Assembly: GCF_026210795.1 (NCBI RefSeq)
Contig: NC_089429.1
Location: forward strand, 6,357,001-6,421,000
DNA length: 64,000 bases
Source: Rhizophagus irregularis
Taxonomy: Eukaryota > Glomeromycota > Glomeromycetes > Glomerales > Glomeraceae
Direction: 5' to 3'
The stretch's first letter is position 1. Each line of letters opens with the position of its first letter. The notes beneath the pieces were generated by a model. That model saw nothing but the letters and a program-made list of their open reading frames with translations. It searched no databases and had not been told where the DNA came from. A program made the translations under genes and the position numbers. Below are positions 46,990-57,898 of the stretch, in pieces.

Positions 46990-47410
46990 TTATTAAAACC
47001 ACCTATTGCAACCTAAATTATCTATAAGTTCAGGTTCATTTGTAGTCAAACAACCTAAAAGAACAAAAAAAAAAGATTGGAAACAAAACCCCCATCTGCA
47101 ATCGTCCAAGTCACCAAAGGTCAGCATTCCTAAGAAAAAAGAAAGAGAACTCCAGAATGTCTGACCTACATAAAAGAAAAGAATTATGAGGCGTCTAATG
47201 AAAAAGAAACCAAAACAACAAAATAAATCCAAAACTGACCTACAAAAAAAAAAGACTCTGAAGCAACAAAACTGAAACAACCTACAAAAAGAAAAGAATC
47301 TGAACCCAACATACAAAAAAACAAAAAAATTTGAACTGACCTAAAAAAAGAGGACTCCCAAACTGATCTACAAAAAAAAAAAAAAGAAACTGAATATTCT
47401 CACAAAAAAA
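46990..47410 (-). repeat. Acceptor-like repeat array (minus strand)
   Basis: Reading minus, eight or nine T-rich tracts end in TAG (TTTTTGTAG, TTTTTTTAG, CTTTTTGTAG, TTTTATGTAG and others). Each is followed by a short piece, several of which begin GTCAG (GTCAGTTTTGG, GTCAGTTCAAA, GTCAGACATTCTGG). Spacing is about 35-55 nt. Good donors are not evident, unlike the array at 6714. The last piece reads to a TAA and an AATAAA-like signal. Confidence 0.4.
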
Positions 47411-47464
47411 ATCTGCTGGCCTATGAAATTAAATATAAATAAAGAAGAAAGGGGAATAAAGAAT

Positions 47465-47770
47465 AAACCAAAAAAAAAATTTTTTTAAAAAGAGGGATAA
47501 CGAAGTTAGGAAAGTTAAAAAAAAAATTTTTTTTTAAAGGGAGGACGTCAAAGTTAGAAAAATAAAAATTTTTTTATAAAGAGGAAATAGAAATAGAAAG
47601 AAGAAATTTTTTTTAAAAAAAAAGAAGAGTGGGAAATAAAAGAAAAAATTTTTTTTTAAGGGAGTGATGAAAAAAAATTTTTTTTCAAAGGAGAGTGACG
47701 AAAAAAAAATTTTTTAAAGTGAGGTACGAAAAAAAAAATTATTTTTAAAAGGGGTGACGAAGAAAGAAGA
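47465..47770. repeat. Array of A-run/T-run palindromes
   Basis: About nine successive units consist of 6-10 A followed by 5-10 T, then AAAG and a short GGG(A/T)G(T/A)GACGA-like spacer, at intervals of roughly 30-45 bp. A-run to T-run junctions are rigid or bent DNA in general. No coding. Confidence 0.7.
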
Positions 47771-49324
47771 AAAATTTAGAAAAAATAACAAAAATAAGAC
47801 AAGAGAAAGAGAAAGGAAAGGAAAGACAGAAAGGAAGATCGGAAGATCAAACTCATCAAAGTAAGGGTTTATATAAAAAACAAAAAACGTATCATAACAA
47901 AACAATAAACAATCATGTGATCTCATGTTATGATACGGAATTTTTGTAAAATTATCTTCTAAAAATATTAAGTTTAAAAATTCCGTATACATTCCGCATG
48001 ATTAATTTTTTCCGTATACATTTCTTATACATTAGTTTTTTAAAAAAATGTTCTAAAATGAATTACTTATTAAATATACGGAATTTGTATACGGAATCTA
48101 TAGAAACGTACATAAAATGTATGTCATTTGGTGGCTATTTGTCATATAAAAAAAAAATCAACCGTACTGTAGTGTACTGGCTCTATAATATATATAGTAT
48201 ATATAGGACAATCTAATGATATTATTGATTTCGGAGCGCAGTATTATATTTAATAGATGTATAAAATTTTTATAATGTTTCAAATTTACTGTTGGTCCGA
48301 AATGACCTTAAACTATTAGGCGATTTAATTATATTGGGCTACTGCGGTTCAAAATGACGTAAAAATATCATTAATTTTATTGGGTAATTAAAATCATATG
48401 AACAGGGATTGACGTAAACTGCGGGTCAATTATGAAATTAAAAAATATGAAGAAAAAAATATATTTTTAAGAAAAACCTGTAAAATTGAGGCTCCAAACC
48501 GTTCATATGAAAGAAAAAAATCATTTTTGTAAGACGGTCTTTGGTTCGGTCCTACTGCGCCACAAATGAGCAAGGACCGCGGTCCAGTCCTACAAAGACT
48601 GGGACCGGCTTAGATCAGACCGAGTAGAACTGAGTAGGACCATTACCCATCTTTATTTGATCTTGGGAAAGATATACTTTTATCTATCAATAAATAAAAC
48701 CTCTTTCTGCATGCCAATGATTTAATAAATCATACACCCTACACCGTACAGATTTGCAAATTTAAACTACTGAATAACCTCATGTATGACATGACGAAAT
48801 TTCACTACTACACATGATGCTAAAAAAGGAATTTGCACAAATAGTACAACGAAACTCCTCAAAAAAATTTAACACAAGGTTCACAATATAAATTTTATTT
48901 TTTTATTCGGGAAGATTTTCAATTTTAGGCAATGTCTCAATGTTGACTTTTTTGTAGCATAAATGAATATTGTTTTTTTTCTAAATATGTTATTCAAGAA
49001 TTCAATATTATTTTAACTGTTAAGAAAAGCTCAGAAAGGCAATTTATTGTTTTGCAATTTCAATGTATAGTAATGATTATCAATGACTGTGTAAATATAA
49101 ATTTCTAAAAATAACCACCTGAAACAGATGATTTTCATTATATTACGCAATAGTATTCAAAAATATTGTACGATATACGGTTAACAAATATATATATATA
49201 ATAATTTAAAAATTTACTTAGTATTATTCTGCTATAAAAAATGTATAATATTATGTAAGAATTTCTATCAACTTTTTTGTTCATTATAAATATAAGAACT
49301 TTTGAGATTTTTTATGTTCAATTT
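47771..49324. other. Intergenic with a GC-rich patch
   Basis: TCCGTATAC-type words continue from 47930 to 48100. At 48534-48640 a GC-rich patch contains the perfect palindrome GGACCGCGGTCC (48574-48585) amid repeated GGTCC/GGACC words. No gene seen. Confidence 0.45.
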
Positions 49325-49445
49325 TTGAACCCACTCTATATACAAGCATTATAAAGTTTTTTTTAAAAAAAATTTTCAGGAAATTTTGAACCCACTCTAT
49401 ATACAAACATTATAAAGTTTTTTTTAAAAAAAAATTTCAGGAAAT
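49325..49445 (+). promoter_or_regulatory. 61-bp tandem duplication upstream of the membrane-protein gene
   Basis: Two nearly identical 61-bp copies each contain GAACCCACTCTATATACAA (a TATA-like element), CATTATAAAG, and TTTTCAGGAAAT. The duplicate sits 20-140 bp before the start codon at 49466, so it doubles the core promoter or leader. Confidence 0.6.
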
Positions 49446-49465
49446 CTCTATACAAAATATACAAA

Positions 49466-50695
49466 ATGAACTTTATTCAGATTCAATCATATGTAGGATT
49501 TTGGTCAGGTGCAATTATCATGGTAAAATCTTTTATTTGATATATATCAATTAAAAAGTATTTCTTTAAAGTATTAAAATTTTATTTTTTTTTATAGATA
49601 TCTTTTCATAATTTGTTCATTTCGGCAATGATGTACAAAGCCCGTCAGACAAATACTTCGAATATACTAAAAATTATTTTCAATTTTGCTCAAATTGTGC
49701 GTTCGGGAGCAAATTTCGGTCTTTATATGACACCAAAAATAGCTACATACACTCAATGTGATGCTCTTCTAAAAACTATAATAGTTGGAAATATTTTAAT
49801 GAGATTATCATTATCGGCGTTCTTGATATGGCGTTTAAGACAAATGCGTAATTATGGGTCAGATAAATGGATAAGTATTATATTATTTTCAATTAAAGTT
49901 GCACTTTCGGTAAGTTTTTTTATTAATAATTTATAAAAACAAAAAAAAAAGTTAATAATCCAATATTATTTTCAGATTCCATATTTTATTTTTCAACGGG
50001 CATCTACCGAATACGTTCCTGATGTTGATTTAGTTGGTTGTTTTGTTGACTCTTTTACTCCTATACCTTATGGCGCTGGTGGAATTGCCGTGGAATTTCT
50101 TATCGATATATTTGTAACCTTTCGCTTAGTTCAAATATTAGTCAACGCTAATAAGAACGCTGCTCAAGTTTCAACAAATATTAAAAGCAAACGATCGTTA
50201 TTCACAGCCGTTATGTATTGGAATTTCTTACGACTATTCGTATCTTTTATCTTTCATTATCTAGCTATTTTGGACATGATATACGTTCTGCCCGAAGTAG
50301 AATCAATTACTATAAAAAACATAGTATATATTGCATTATCTTATGTAATTACTGCTAATGTTGAGATTGTACGAGTCATTGAGAGAAAAGATAAAAAAAA
50401 AGGATTAAGTAGTGGTTCTAGTGGTTCAGTAGGAACCGAGAAACCACTCAGTTCAACTCACAGTCAAATTGAAAATGACAAAATAGCAATTGCGTCAATA
50501 AAAATATTGTCGTTCAATGAGTGGGCAAAAGCTGTAGTAGGGAAACGTCTTCGCAGAAATGATGATGGAGAAGAAGAATATGAAGAAGTTAACGAATATG
50601 ATTATGAGGATATGGAAGAAATAATAGATGATACTCCAAAATCATCTAAAGAAAATAATCTAGAAAAAGATCTTTCGCAAGATCGAAGTAAGTAA
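49466..50695 (+). CDS. Seven-helix membrane protein, three exons, 362 aa
   Basis: Exons are 49466-49522, 49598-49909 and 49976-50695, all joined in phase 0 with GTAAAA/GTAAGT donors and TATAG/TTCAG acceptors. The translation starts MNFIQIQSYVGFWSGAIIM. Seven hydrophobic segments can be drawn at about residues 7-30, 43-63, 77-96, 108-128, 155-175, 198-222 and 238-258. A cytosolic-type tail follows with Ser-rich, Lys-rich and strongly acidic parts (DDGEEEYEEVNEYDYEDMEE). The topology is like a GPCR or fungal sensor, but I see no family motif and make no ligand claim. It is the only multi-exon gene here that is fully intact. The upstream 61-bp duplication may affect its expression. Confidence 0.8.
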
Positions 50696-52141
50696 TTTAG
50701 TGGCACAACTTCAGTGACGGAAATGTCAAAATTCAGACATTATTATTCATTAGTTTGTAATTTTACAACTCATAATTTCATGGCACGAAAAAATTTTTTT
50801 TAAACATATTTTTAAATCTATTTTTCATTTTATTACTATGTTCTCCTTACAAAATGTATATTATTATTAATTAATTTACTCTTTTCCGCATTTATTTATT
50901 CATTGGCTATATAGTAAATTAGTAATTATGCTTATGATAATCTTCGCAGAATGAATAATTTTACCTTGAATTTGCTAATTTTGTTCCTGGAAAATCAACA
51001 AATTTTAAAGTATTTAATATAACATAAGAATTCACATGTAACAAGGAATAGTCACAAATTTAAATTATATATATTAAGAAAACGTTGTTATTATAATGAA
51101 TTTATTTTTAAGTACTAAATTAAATTTTCTTGTAAATATTACTTTAATTTGCTATAATTCTAAAGTTAAAAGAAGTAGCCTTAACAATTATTGAATAAAA
51201 ATATAGATATCATATGCTTTTTTTAAAAAAAAAATTTAGAAATTACAATATTTTGAAACTTCAATCCTAATTTTGATTTTTGCTAATTTAATGTTTATAT
51301 ATTTGTATACAATATTAAAAAATTTATTTTTTACCAATCTGAAAGTCTTCAAAGTACTGTATTTGTTTATTTGATCAAGTTTAAGCTTTTTTAAAAATTA
51401 TTAAATTAAATTTAAACTACTGCTAGTTGTATAAAAAAATATATCTTTATAGTATATGTTGTGCCCCAGGCGTCAGTGTTGTCTTAAGGCTTGAATTAAC
51501 GTTCGTTGAAAGTGTTGTTAGATTTTTACAATGACTGTTAATGCTTGTTGTTTTTGATTTTCCAATTTTTACCCGAATATTTTATAAATTCCAAGAAAAT
51601 GATACATTCACGGGAAAAAACAGGTCCTTTATATAAATATATAAATCTTCGCTAAATATACAAAAAAATGTCAGGCGCAAGATAATTATGTAGATCTTGC
51701 CTTTTATGGATAATTTCCGGTCAAATTTTTGTTGATACTGACTGACATTATCTTAATTCCGGCCCCGAAAACTCCTAAATGAAAAAAAAGTCGGGAGTAT
51801 TGCTAATATCTCACCGCTGGTGATTGTCACATTACCAGAATTAGGGTAGAATTTTGGGAAGAATTAAAAATGTCAAATTTTATTTTGCTCGTTTATGCTG
51901 GTGAGGTTGTTAAACGATTAATTTAACCGTATCGAATTTTAAATAATATTCAATATAAACTATTCTTTTATTTTCATATTTTCTATTACATAAGAAAATA
52001 CAAAATGAAATAAAGTTCAAGTTATCCATATATGATATATTAATTTAAGATAATATTGATATACTAAAATAATAAAATAACAAGTAGGTAACTCACTTTT
52101 TCATAATAAAATAAAATAAAAAAATCTTTACAAAAAAAAAA
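50696..52141. other. Intergenic, contains one dispersed repeat copy
   Basis: AT-rich; no gene. The repeat at 51669-51767 is listed separately. Confidence 0.45.
51669..51767 (-). repeat. Dispersed GGGCCGAAATTAT repeat, copy 2
   Basis: On the minus strand: CGGGGCCGGAATTAAGATAA, TGTCAGTCAGTAT, AAAATTTGACCGGAAATTAT, then AAAAGGCAAGATCTACATAA. Word order matches the copies at 37673 and 63635. Confidence 0.6.
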
Positions 52142-53569
52142 TTATAAATAATCAAGTGGATTAATTCTAAGAACATTATCATCAACAAAATTTTGAATTA
52201 TACTTGAAAATTCTTCATTAAGACAATCATAATTTAAACCAAATTTAAAATAAAGCGAATAATTTCTTTCTTTCAAATCATTTAAAAATTCTTTCAATGG
52301 ATCAACTGAGAATTTCCATGAACCTTTCATTTCAATACGTTCCAATTTTTTTGAAGTTGATTTTGATAAAATTTTTAATATCACATCACCATTCAAAGAT
52401 TCATCAGAAGGGAATCCGCCATATATTTGTATATATTCTAATTGATTACAATGAACTAACAGATCTCCTAATGCATCATCGATTGTATCGACAAAAGGAA
52501 TGCATAAATGTTCTAGTTTTGGACAATTTTGATATATTGCTATAACGATTTGTATAATATCTTCTGTAATATTTTTCTTGGCAAATTGATTATGAATATC
52601 AATCGTTTTAAGATATCCGCTTGTATTTTGTATTAATTCTTTTACTTCTGTAAGATGACAAACTCTAAGTTTTAGAAGTTTTGGTAATTTAACTAAATGT
52701 AAACCATCCATAGTTTTCGTGGAATATCCTAACGTTAAAGTTTCTAAATTTACAAAAGAATATAAAATATTAAGAGGAATACATAATCGAGTTTTTCCAT
52801 GAATATGTTTAAGTGTGTTCTTATGTTTAATTAATGCTTGACCTATCACCTCACAAAAATTATCCCAATTTTGTCCTCTTTTTCCACCATAAGTGAAATA
52901 TTCTAATTTCTTCTGAACTTCAATTAATTTAATTAATCCTTGATTATTATTTTGATTATTACCCCTTAATTCAAGTTTTTTAATATTAACGCAAATTTCT
53001 GCCAAGTTATAAAAGATTCTTTCATCTATATATTGTGTACAAGTTAATTCAACAAGATTTGATAGATTATCTTTTAATTTCATAAAATTCACCATATCAT
53101 ATTTCTTATAACATAATTTATGAAAAATTCCAAGACGATTTAAATAAGAACATTTATCAAAAACCATATCGTAAAATTCTTTATCTATAATATTTTTCTG
53201 ATTTTGTGAAAGTGGCGATTCGAAACAATTTTTAATAACTTCTGTTACGTCAAATGTAATAATAGATTTACAATAGCTTATATAATTGAATAATGGTGTT
53301 TGTGTTTGTATAAATGATAAATTAATTTCATTCATAATAAGTAAATTTTTTGATTCTTCTGATAAAAATGAGAAAAGAATTTTAATGAGTGAAATATTTT
53401 TCTCATGAGATATTGGTTTTGAATTATGACTTAAACAATCCTTCCATAATATTGGTATAGTTAACTTACACCAAAGTTTATTCACTAAAAGACATCTGAA
53501 TAATGTATTATAATCATTATCCAGCTCTTTAATTATTAAAGCGAAAATGTCAGGAATGAGTTTAGACAT
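52142..53569 (-). CDS. F-box protein, 475 aa, single exon
   Basis: Begins MSKLIPDIFALIIKEL and carries the F-box at about residues 3-45 (LVNKLWCKLTIPILWKDCL). The remainder has irregular leucine-rich repeats, for example LSNLVELTCTQYIDE, NIKKLELRGN and KLEHLCIPFVD. The frame is intact with no intron. It belongs to the same subfamily as the gene at 24190-25677 (shared IPILW, LIKLIEVQK/LIRVQK and C-terminal LE.I/IRF.G..KFS..LEEF words). It is a presumed SCF adaptor with unknown target. Confidence 0.9.
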   Translation of the reverse strand: MSKLIPDIFALIIKELDNDYNTLFRCLLVNKLWCKLTIPILWKDCLSHNSKPISHEKNISLIKILFSFLSEESKNLLIMNEINLSFIQTQTPLFNYISYCKSIITFDVTEVIKNCFESPLSQNQKNIIDKEFYDMVFDKCSYLNRLGIFHKLCYKKYDMVNFMKLKDNLSNLVELTCTQYIDERIFYNLAEICVNIKKLELRGNNQNNNQGLIKLIEVQKKLEYFTYGGKRGQNWDNFCEVIGQALIKHKNTLKHIHGKTRLCIPLNILYSFVNLETLTLGYSTKTMDGLHLVKLPKLLKLRVCHLTEVKELIQNTSGYLKTIDIHNQFAKKNITEDIIQIVIAIYQNCPKLEHLCIPFVDTIDDALGDLLVHCNQLEYIQIYGGFPSDESLNGDVILKILSKSTSKKLERIEMKGSWKFSVDPLKEFLNDLKERNYSLYFKFGLNYDCLNEEFSSIIQNFVDDNVLRINPLDYL

Positions 53570-54093
53570 TATGATCGAAAAGAAACGTAAGTTTTGTTTG
53601 AGTTTAGGAAAAATACAATAACTATTATCTGTTTTATACTGTTTCTATATTGCCAAATTCGAAAACAAAAACGATAATTACAATAAAAACAAAAGCATAC
53701 TCAAGTTACACAAATATGTAAATTTGAAATACTTTTCAAAAACATTGTTTATTGTTATCAAAAATTGGAAGATCGTCAATTTTTATTCTCCGCAGTCACA
53801 ACTTCGCAGATCATACACCGATCAATTATTATTTGAAGCTATGTGACACATCAATCAAGCCGCCTACGTTAACTAAAATTGATCCTCCAGCCAAATCTAA
53901 ACTAATAAAATTAAGTAAGAATACTTATCGATCAGCCGCGCAGCACTACGCAAGTATTAGTATTATTACGCAATCGGCGTAACCTGAAAAAAAAAAATTG
54001 TCACGAAATGATAAATTGCGAGGTACAGTCTGTCTCGTGCGACAATTTCGAGTTTCTGGAAAATCCGTTAACAACTTAACATTGTTAACAGGT
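53570..54093. other. Intergenic, start of a less AT-rich island
   Basis: Upstream region of the F-box gene at 53569. From about 53800 rightward the base composition shifts to more G and C. A GTTAAC...GTTAAC inverted word lies near 54068-54090. No gene called. Confidence 0.4.
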
Positions 54094-54799
54094 TTATATC
54101 ACGTGATGAGTTTGAATCTGCGCCCGGCTCATTTTTTCAAGTTTCAGAGACAGTATCCTGGGAAACCGAAGACGCAGTTGATTCACACTGAATTTCTTCT
54201 CCCTATTTCTCTGTTTTATCTCTTCACTAACGCTCTTCTTATGCTGCTCAATCAAGAAAGTAATCATCTCCTCATCCTCAGTTGACTTGGTATTTGCGTT
54301 ATTGGGTGCGGAGAAGCCTTCGGGCATCACATCAACAGTTGACTTCGCTTCCTTAATATTCTGTGGTTTCTCATTCTTACATTGTTGGACTGGTCCTCGC
54401 TGCGCTCAGCTGCGTCTATTACGGAGTCTGGTCAACAGCCGATACGTCCTGTGGTTGCTCGTCCACCACCGAAGGGCCCTGCTCATTTTTTCGCTCATAA
54501 AAGTTATGGAGACAGTATTCGAGGGTGTCTCCTGAGCAGTTGATTCACGCTAAAGCTTTTCTCTGTGGAACTGGCGTTATTGGTTTTGGAATCCATTCAA
54601 GATACACACTTCGTGTCAACAGCTGATCCACTTTCGCGAGTCTGATCTCATGATCCTCAATTCAACTCTCTAGTTTATGCTTGAGCCTCGCATTCTCGTT
54701 TTTAAGCTCGGCAACCTTGGCCTCAAGTTCAGTGTTGTGCTGTCTCAAAAAAACCTCAAGCTCGGATGGGTTTGCTGTTCCACTATCACAAACAGACAT
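54094..54799 (-). pseudogene. Coiled-coil protein pseudogene of a lineage-type family
   Basis: The start MSVCDSGTANPSELEVFLRQ leads into a heptad region (LEAKVAELKNENARLKHKLE) and an in-frame stop. Then follow IEDHEIRLAKVDQLLT, more stops and a frame change. The end reads KSTEDEEMITFLIEQHKKSV, SEEIKQRNREKKFS. Such heptad-rich proteins with a K-S-V-S-E-E-I-x-Q-R-N-R-E-K-K segment recur in this fungal lineage; function unknown. It is divergent to the acidic ORF starting 82 bp away. Confidence 0.6.
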
Positions 54800-54881
54800 G
54801 ATTGATGGTGTTACATACGCGGCAAGAAATATTTTAGAAGAACGGCAAATGGAGACAAGTATTTTCGTGTAAACCGTAGCT

Positions 54882-55388
54882 ATGGAACGAATATTACCAA
54901 ACGATTTCGTTCTTAGTGCAGAATACGAGACTCTAGGGTTAATAGACGATGACGATGATGAATCCGTGTCAGATGATGATTACGTTAATGAAGAGGATGA
55001 TGACGGCGACGACGAAGTTTGGGATGGTGATGAAGTTGACTCTGATGATGATTACGACATTTCAGGTATCGGTGATGGACACGATTTCATGGTTTGTTAT
55101 AGTAGAGATGCTTGGGATAAACTTTCAAGGACACATCGTAATATCCTTCTTAGGTTCTTCACCCAGCGCCTTCCCAATTTATCTGAACAAGAAAAAAATG
55201 GATCGTTTCACGTCTTTTCTCAGTCAGAAGCATTCGGCGTATTAGAACACAATGCTCTATTGGACGCATTAACACATCCTGTGGAAGGTTTAGTTTTAGT
55301 CTTTTCAAATATGGTTAATTGTGAGACTTGCTTTATTAATACACGAAAAATAAATACGAAGGTTCGGGACTCTGCCCGCTATACATGA
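54882..55388 (+). CDS. Unidentified acidic protein, 168 aa
   Basis: Starts MERILPNDFVLSAEYETLGL, then a very acidic stretch of Asp/Glu (residues 23-60), then a globular-looking part with CYSRDAWDKLSRTHRNILLR and VFSQSEAFGVLEHNALLDAL. It ends after a Cys-containing segment (MVNCETCFIN). No family recognised. The frame is intact and less AT-rich than the window. It lies within an island of relics, so it may be a surviving gene or another remnant. Confidence 0.45.
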   Translation: MERILPNDFVLSAEYETLGLIDDDDDESVSDDDYVNEEDDDGDDEVWDGDEVDSDDDYDISGIGDGHDFMVCYSRDAWDKLSRTHRNILLRFFTQRLPNLSEQEKNGSFHVFSQSEAFGVLEHNALLDALTHPVEGLVLVFSNMVNCETCFINTRKINTKVRDSARYT

Positions 55389-56149
55389 CGTCTATGCTAA
55401 TATACACAATTTTTTTTCGAACGATATTCCTCTAACCTCGCCCCCTCTTCTTCACACCATTACGCAGCGTTGGACTTCTTGGACCAAGTCAAGAAAGTCA
55501 CGGTCATTAACTTCCTGAACCATCTGCTTGCGTGGCAGTAGCAGAAATAGAAGTAGAGGCAGTTTCGGACATAGTGCTTTTATAGGTAGTCCAGTTCGGA
55601 TAAAAAAAAATGTGTTACGTTCGGTTCTGGCGTGAATATACAATTTTAACATGGCATCATCGCACGTGACATTTATCGAGTATTCGACAAGGAACAGTAT
55701 CAATGCTTTATTTCTAAAAATAAATCATTGCCGGAAGCCGGCTTACAGTATTGTATTTATTTTGTTACAACATGTGTAAAATTTTTCTTGCCATATTTTT
55801 TATAATTTATGTTTTAAATTAATTTTTCGTCTTTAATTTTGGGCTGTAAGACGGAACAATTCCCGTTTTATTTTATTTTAAACTTTGAATATATTGGAAA
55901 ATACCCTATGAAAACTAACAGTAGTTGAATTTTTAAAAAGAAGAGAGATTTTAGATGGAGAATTAGAGAAACTTTTTAAAGTTGATTCATCTAGTCTTAT
56001 TTCTCAAATAAAAATTATTCTCAGATTATTTCAATGGTGCTGTATTTTAGCAGGTTTAAATTATTCCTAAATTCTAATTGTTGACAGTTTTAATTCTTAT
56101 TTCCAAGTAAATTTCTCCTATATAAAAGACAAAAATATTCCTAACTATC
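55389..56149. other. Decayed region in the GC-richer island
   Basis: A tiny minus-strand frame from 55572 (MSETASTSISATATQADGSG) ends after 21 codons. A plus-strand scrap at 55930-56067 reads FLKRREILDGELEKLFKVD before a stop. Neither is named. Confidence 0.35.
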
Positions 56150-56530
56150 AGGTGCGGGTGTTGGAATATCTAGATAGATTATAACGTGAATGTCTTTTTC
56201 AGGTATGTTCTTGGAAAAACATTTGGTAATCTTAGACATTGGGTTCAACGCTTGCCCTTCAACATTTTAGGCTCGTAAAGTATTGCTTTAACACTGTCTG
56301 CATAGTTAATCGAACGGAGTTCGAATTTTGTAATCGGAATATTATCAAATAGGGGCGCGCATGCTTTTTAAATTTCTTTTCTGAGAAAATGAATAGATTC
56401 CTTGTCGTCAATCCTGACTACAGCGATATGTTGAACTCCGATAATCCCGACCAAATCACTAGGAACAGCAAAACAATTAAATAGGATTTCTGGAATTTTG
56501 TTTTTCCTAAATATAAAGCCCAATAATGAA
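56150..56530 (-). pseudogene. Crinkler-type (CRN) N-terminal domain remnant
   Basis: Minus-strand frames resemble the ubiquitin-like N-terminal module of Crinkler proteins: a lysine-rich helix following a DDKES segment, then a short region leading to EKDIHVIIYL and a Pro-rich hinge, the usual boundary with the effector part. A stop and frame changes interrupt it and the effector domain is missing, so it cannot be functional. CRN-type proteins occur in oomycetes and in arbuscular mycorrhizal fungi. Assignment is by pattern only. Confidence 0.45.
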
Positions 56531-56669
56531 TGGATTTCGTTTGTATGGATGCAAAGAAGTTCGAAACATTTTTCTATAAAAATAACATGTTCATATACGC
56601 ACCTTATCTTTTTCGCCGGAAGGTTGACTGAACTTCTATCTCATTGCTGTAGTCCGCAGAAAAATAAAA

Positions 56670-57000
56670 AGACCGAACGCTAAAGACAAGGAAGATGATT
56701 ATCATTATCATATGATGCCAAGAAACCTTTGAAGGTACATGAAATCGGAATCTTGATTCCATTTAGTTTAACGATCTCCACTGCAAGACTCAAAGTTAGA
56801 TAACTCGTGTAGATCTCGGAAATTGCGAAGTCCTCAGCCCTTCATAGCATATGGTTTTGCCGACAATATTAACATATATGGTAGGTCCTGTGTTGCAACA
56901 AAGCATTTTCACATTCCTCTCGCGTTTGTTTAGGGGAAAAGAAAAAGGTGCTAGTTAGTGTATTTATTTCTTTCGAAATTCTTCTGTAGCACAAACACAG
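56670..57000 (-). pseudogene. Unidentified coding remnant
   Basis: A minus-strand frame with two stops reads KQTREECENALLQHRTYHIC and then AEDFAISEIYTSYLTLSLAV and EIVKLNGIKIPISCTFKG. Composition is protein-like. No family recognised. Same strand as its neighbours on both sides. Confidence 0.4.
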
Positions 57001-57261
57001 CCAACTCACATGATTAGAAATCTCCTAGCTGATGATCGCGTAGTGTAGACCTGCTGATCACTGCTCCGGACTGACTCTTCTAACCTTTGACCTTCGGCGT
57101 TTCTGACACTTGCAAGAAACCATGTTGTTTATTAACAGCCACGTCTCGAAGTTTACATTGGTTCATGGTTTTGTTCAAATGTTTTTTGAAATGATACTAT
57201 CTTATCAACAAATTGTGTCTTCGTTAGTTTACAGGCCGTGACATTAAAGTTGGCCAGTATT

Positions 57262-57801
57262 TTACACATAATTTGCAGCAATATCATCATCCTCAAGTGT
57301 TTTAAGACGGGAGCTATAATCCTTAATTTTTTTCTCTAGCGCGTTAACTTTAATGGAAAGTATACTGATCATACAATCAGATAATACTTGTGTTCGGCTA
57401 CCATCCTTCCTTCGTTCTAACCGAACGTCTAAACAGATAAATGCGTTATACATACTATATCTTGTTCGAAAAAAATAAATTTCACTTCGGATGATTTCTC
57501 GGGACGCGTGTCCATATGATTATTTTTTGTCAAAGAGTTTAAACGGCTTTGCTTGGTCGTAAGATTCCCCCCTTCCGCGATAATTGACTATAGTATAATT
57601 CTGCGCAGGAGAGGTGTTATTATTGGGATTGTGCCGAAGTACTTCTGGCACCATGTTCAACTACTGCGAATACTGCGCTCATTTTACGTAAATGGGAAGG
57701 AGTAAGCCATAGTGGGCTAGCTCGTCAAGGCTCATCTCTGAGCTGAACTTGTTCTCTCTCACGAACCTGGTAACGATAGCAGACATAATGTCAATCGGCA
57801 T
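57262..57801 (-). pseudogene. Unidentified 180-codon gene with three in-frame stops
   Basis: One minus-strand frame of 180 codons starts MPIDIMSAIVTRFVRENKFS and ends ..LEDDDIAANYV. It is interrupted only by TGA, TAG and TAA codons around residues 41, 46 and 94; otherwise there is no frame change. The C-terminal third (ILSIKVNALEKKIKDYSSRL) is a predicted coiled coil. The exon-like sequence at 57899-58190 ends at a GTAAGC donor just upstream, so this may be the next exon. No known family. Preserved frame with three stops points to recent silencing. Confidence 0.5.
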
Positions 57802-57898
57802 TATGTAAGTTATTTTGTTGTATGTAGTTTATTGACAGTGGATAAAACTTCAATACGAAAAATGTTTACGCAAGCTGGTGGCGCTTACCTTCGCACCT

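Noticed and set aside
46993-47316. 107-codon minus-strand Phe/Cys-rich frame
   Set aside because: It is read through T-rich acceptor-like tracts of a repeat array.
53752-53982. 76-codon plus-strand frame upstream of the coiled-coil pseudogene
   Set aside because: No recognised features; it overlaps the upstream region of the F-box gene at 53569.
54949-55245. Met/Thr-rich 98-codon plus-strand frame
   Set aside because: It is a shifted reading of the acidic ORF at 54882-55388.
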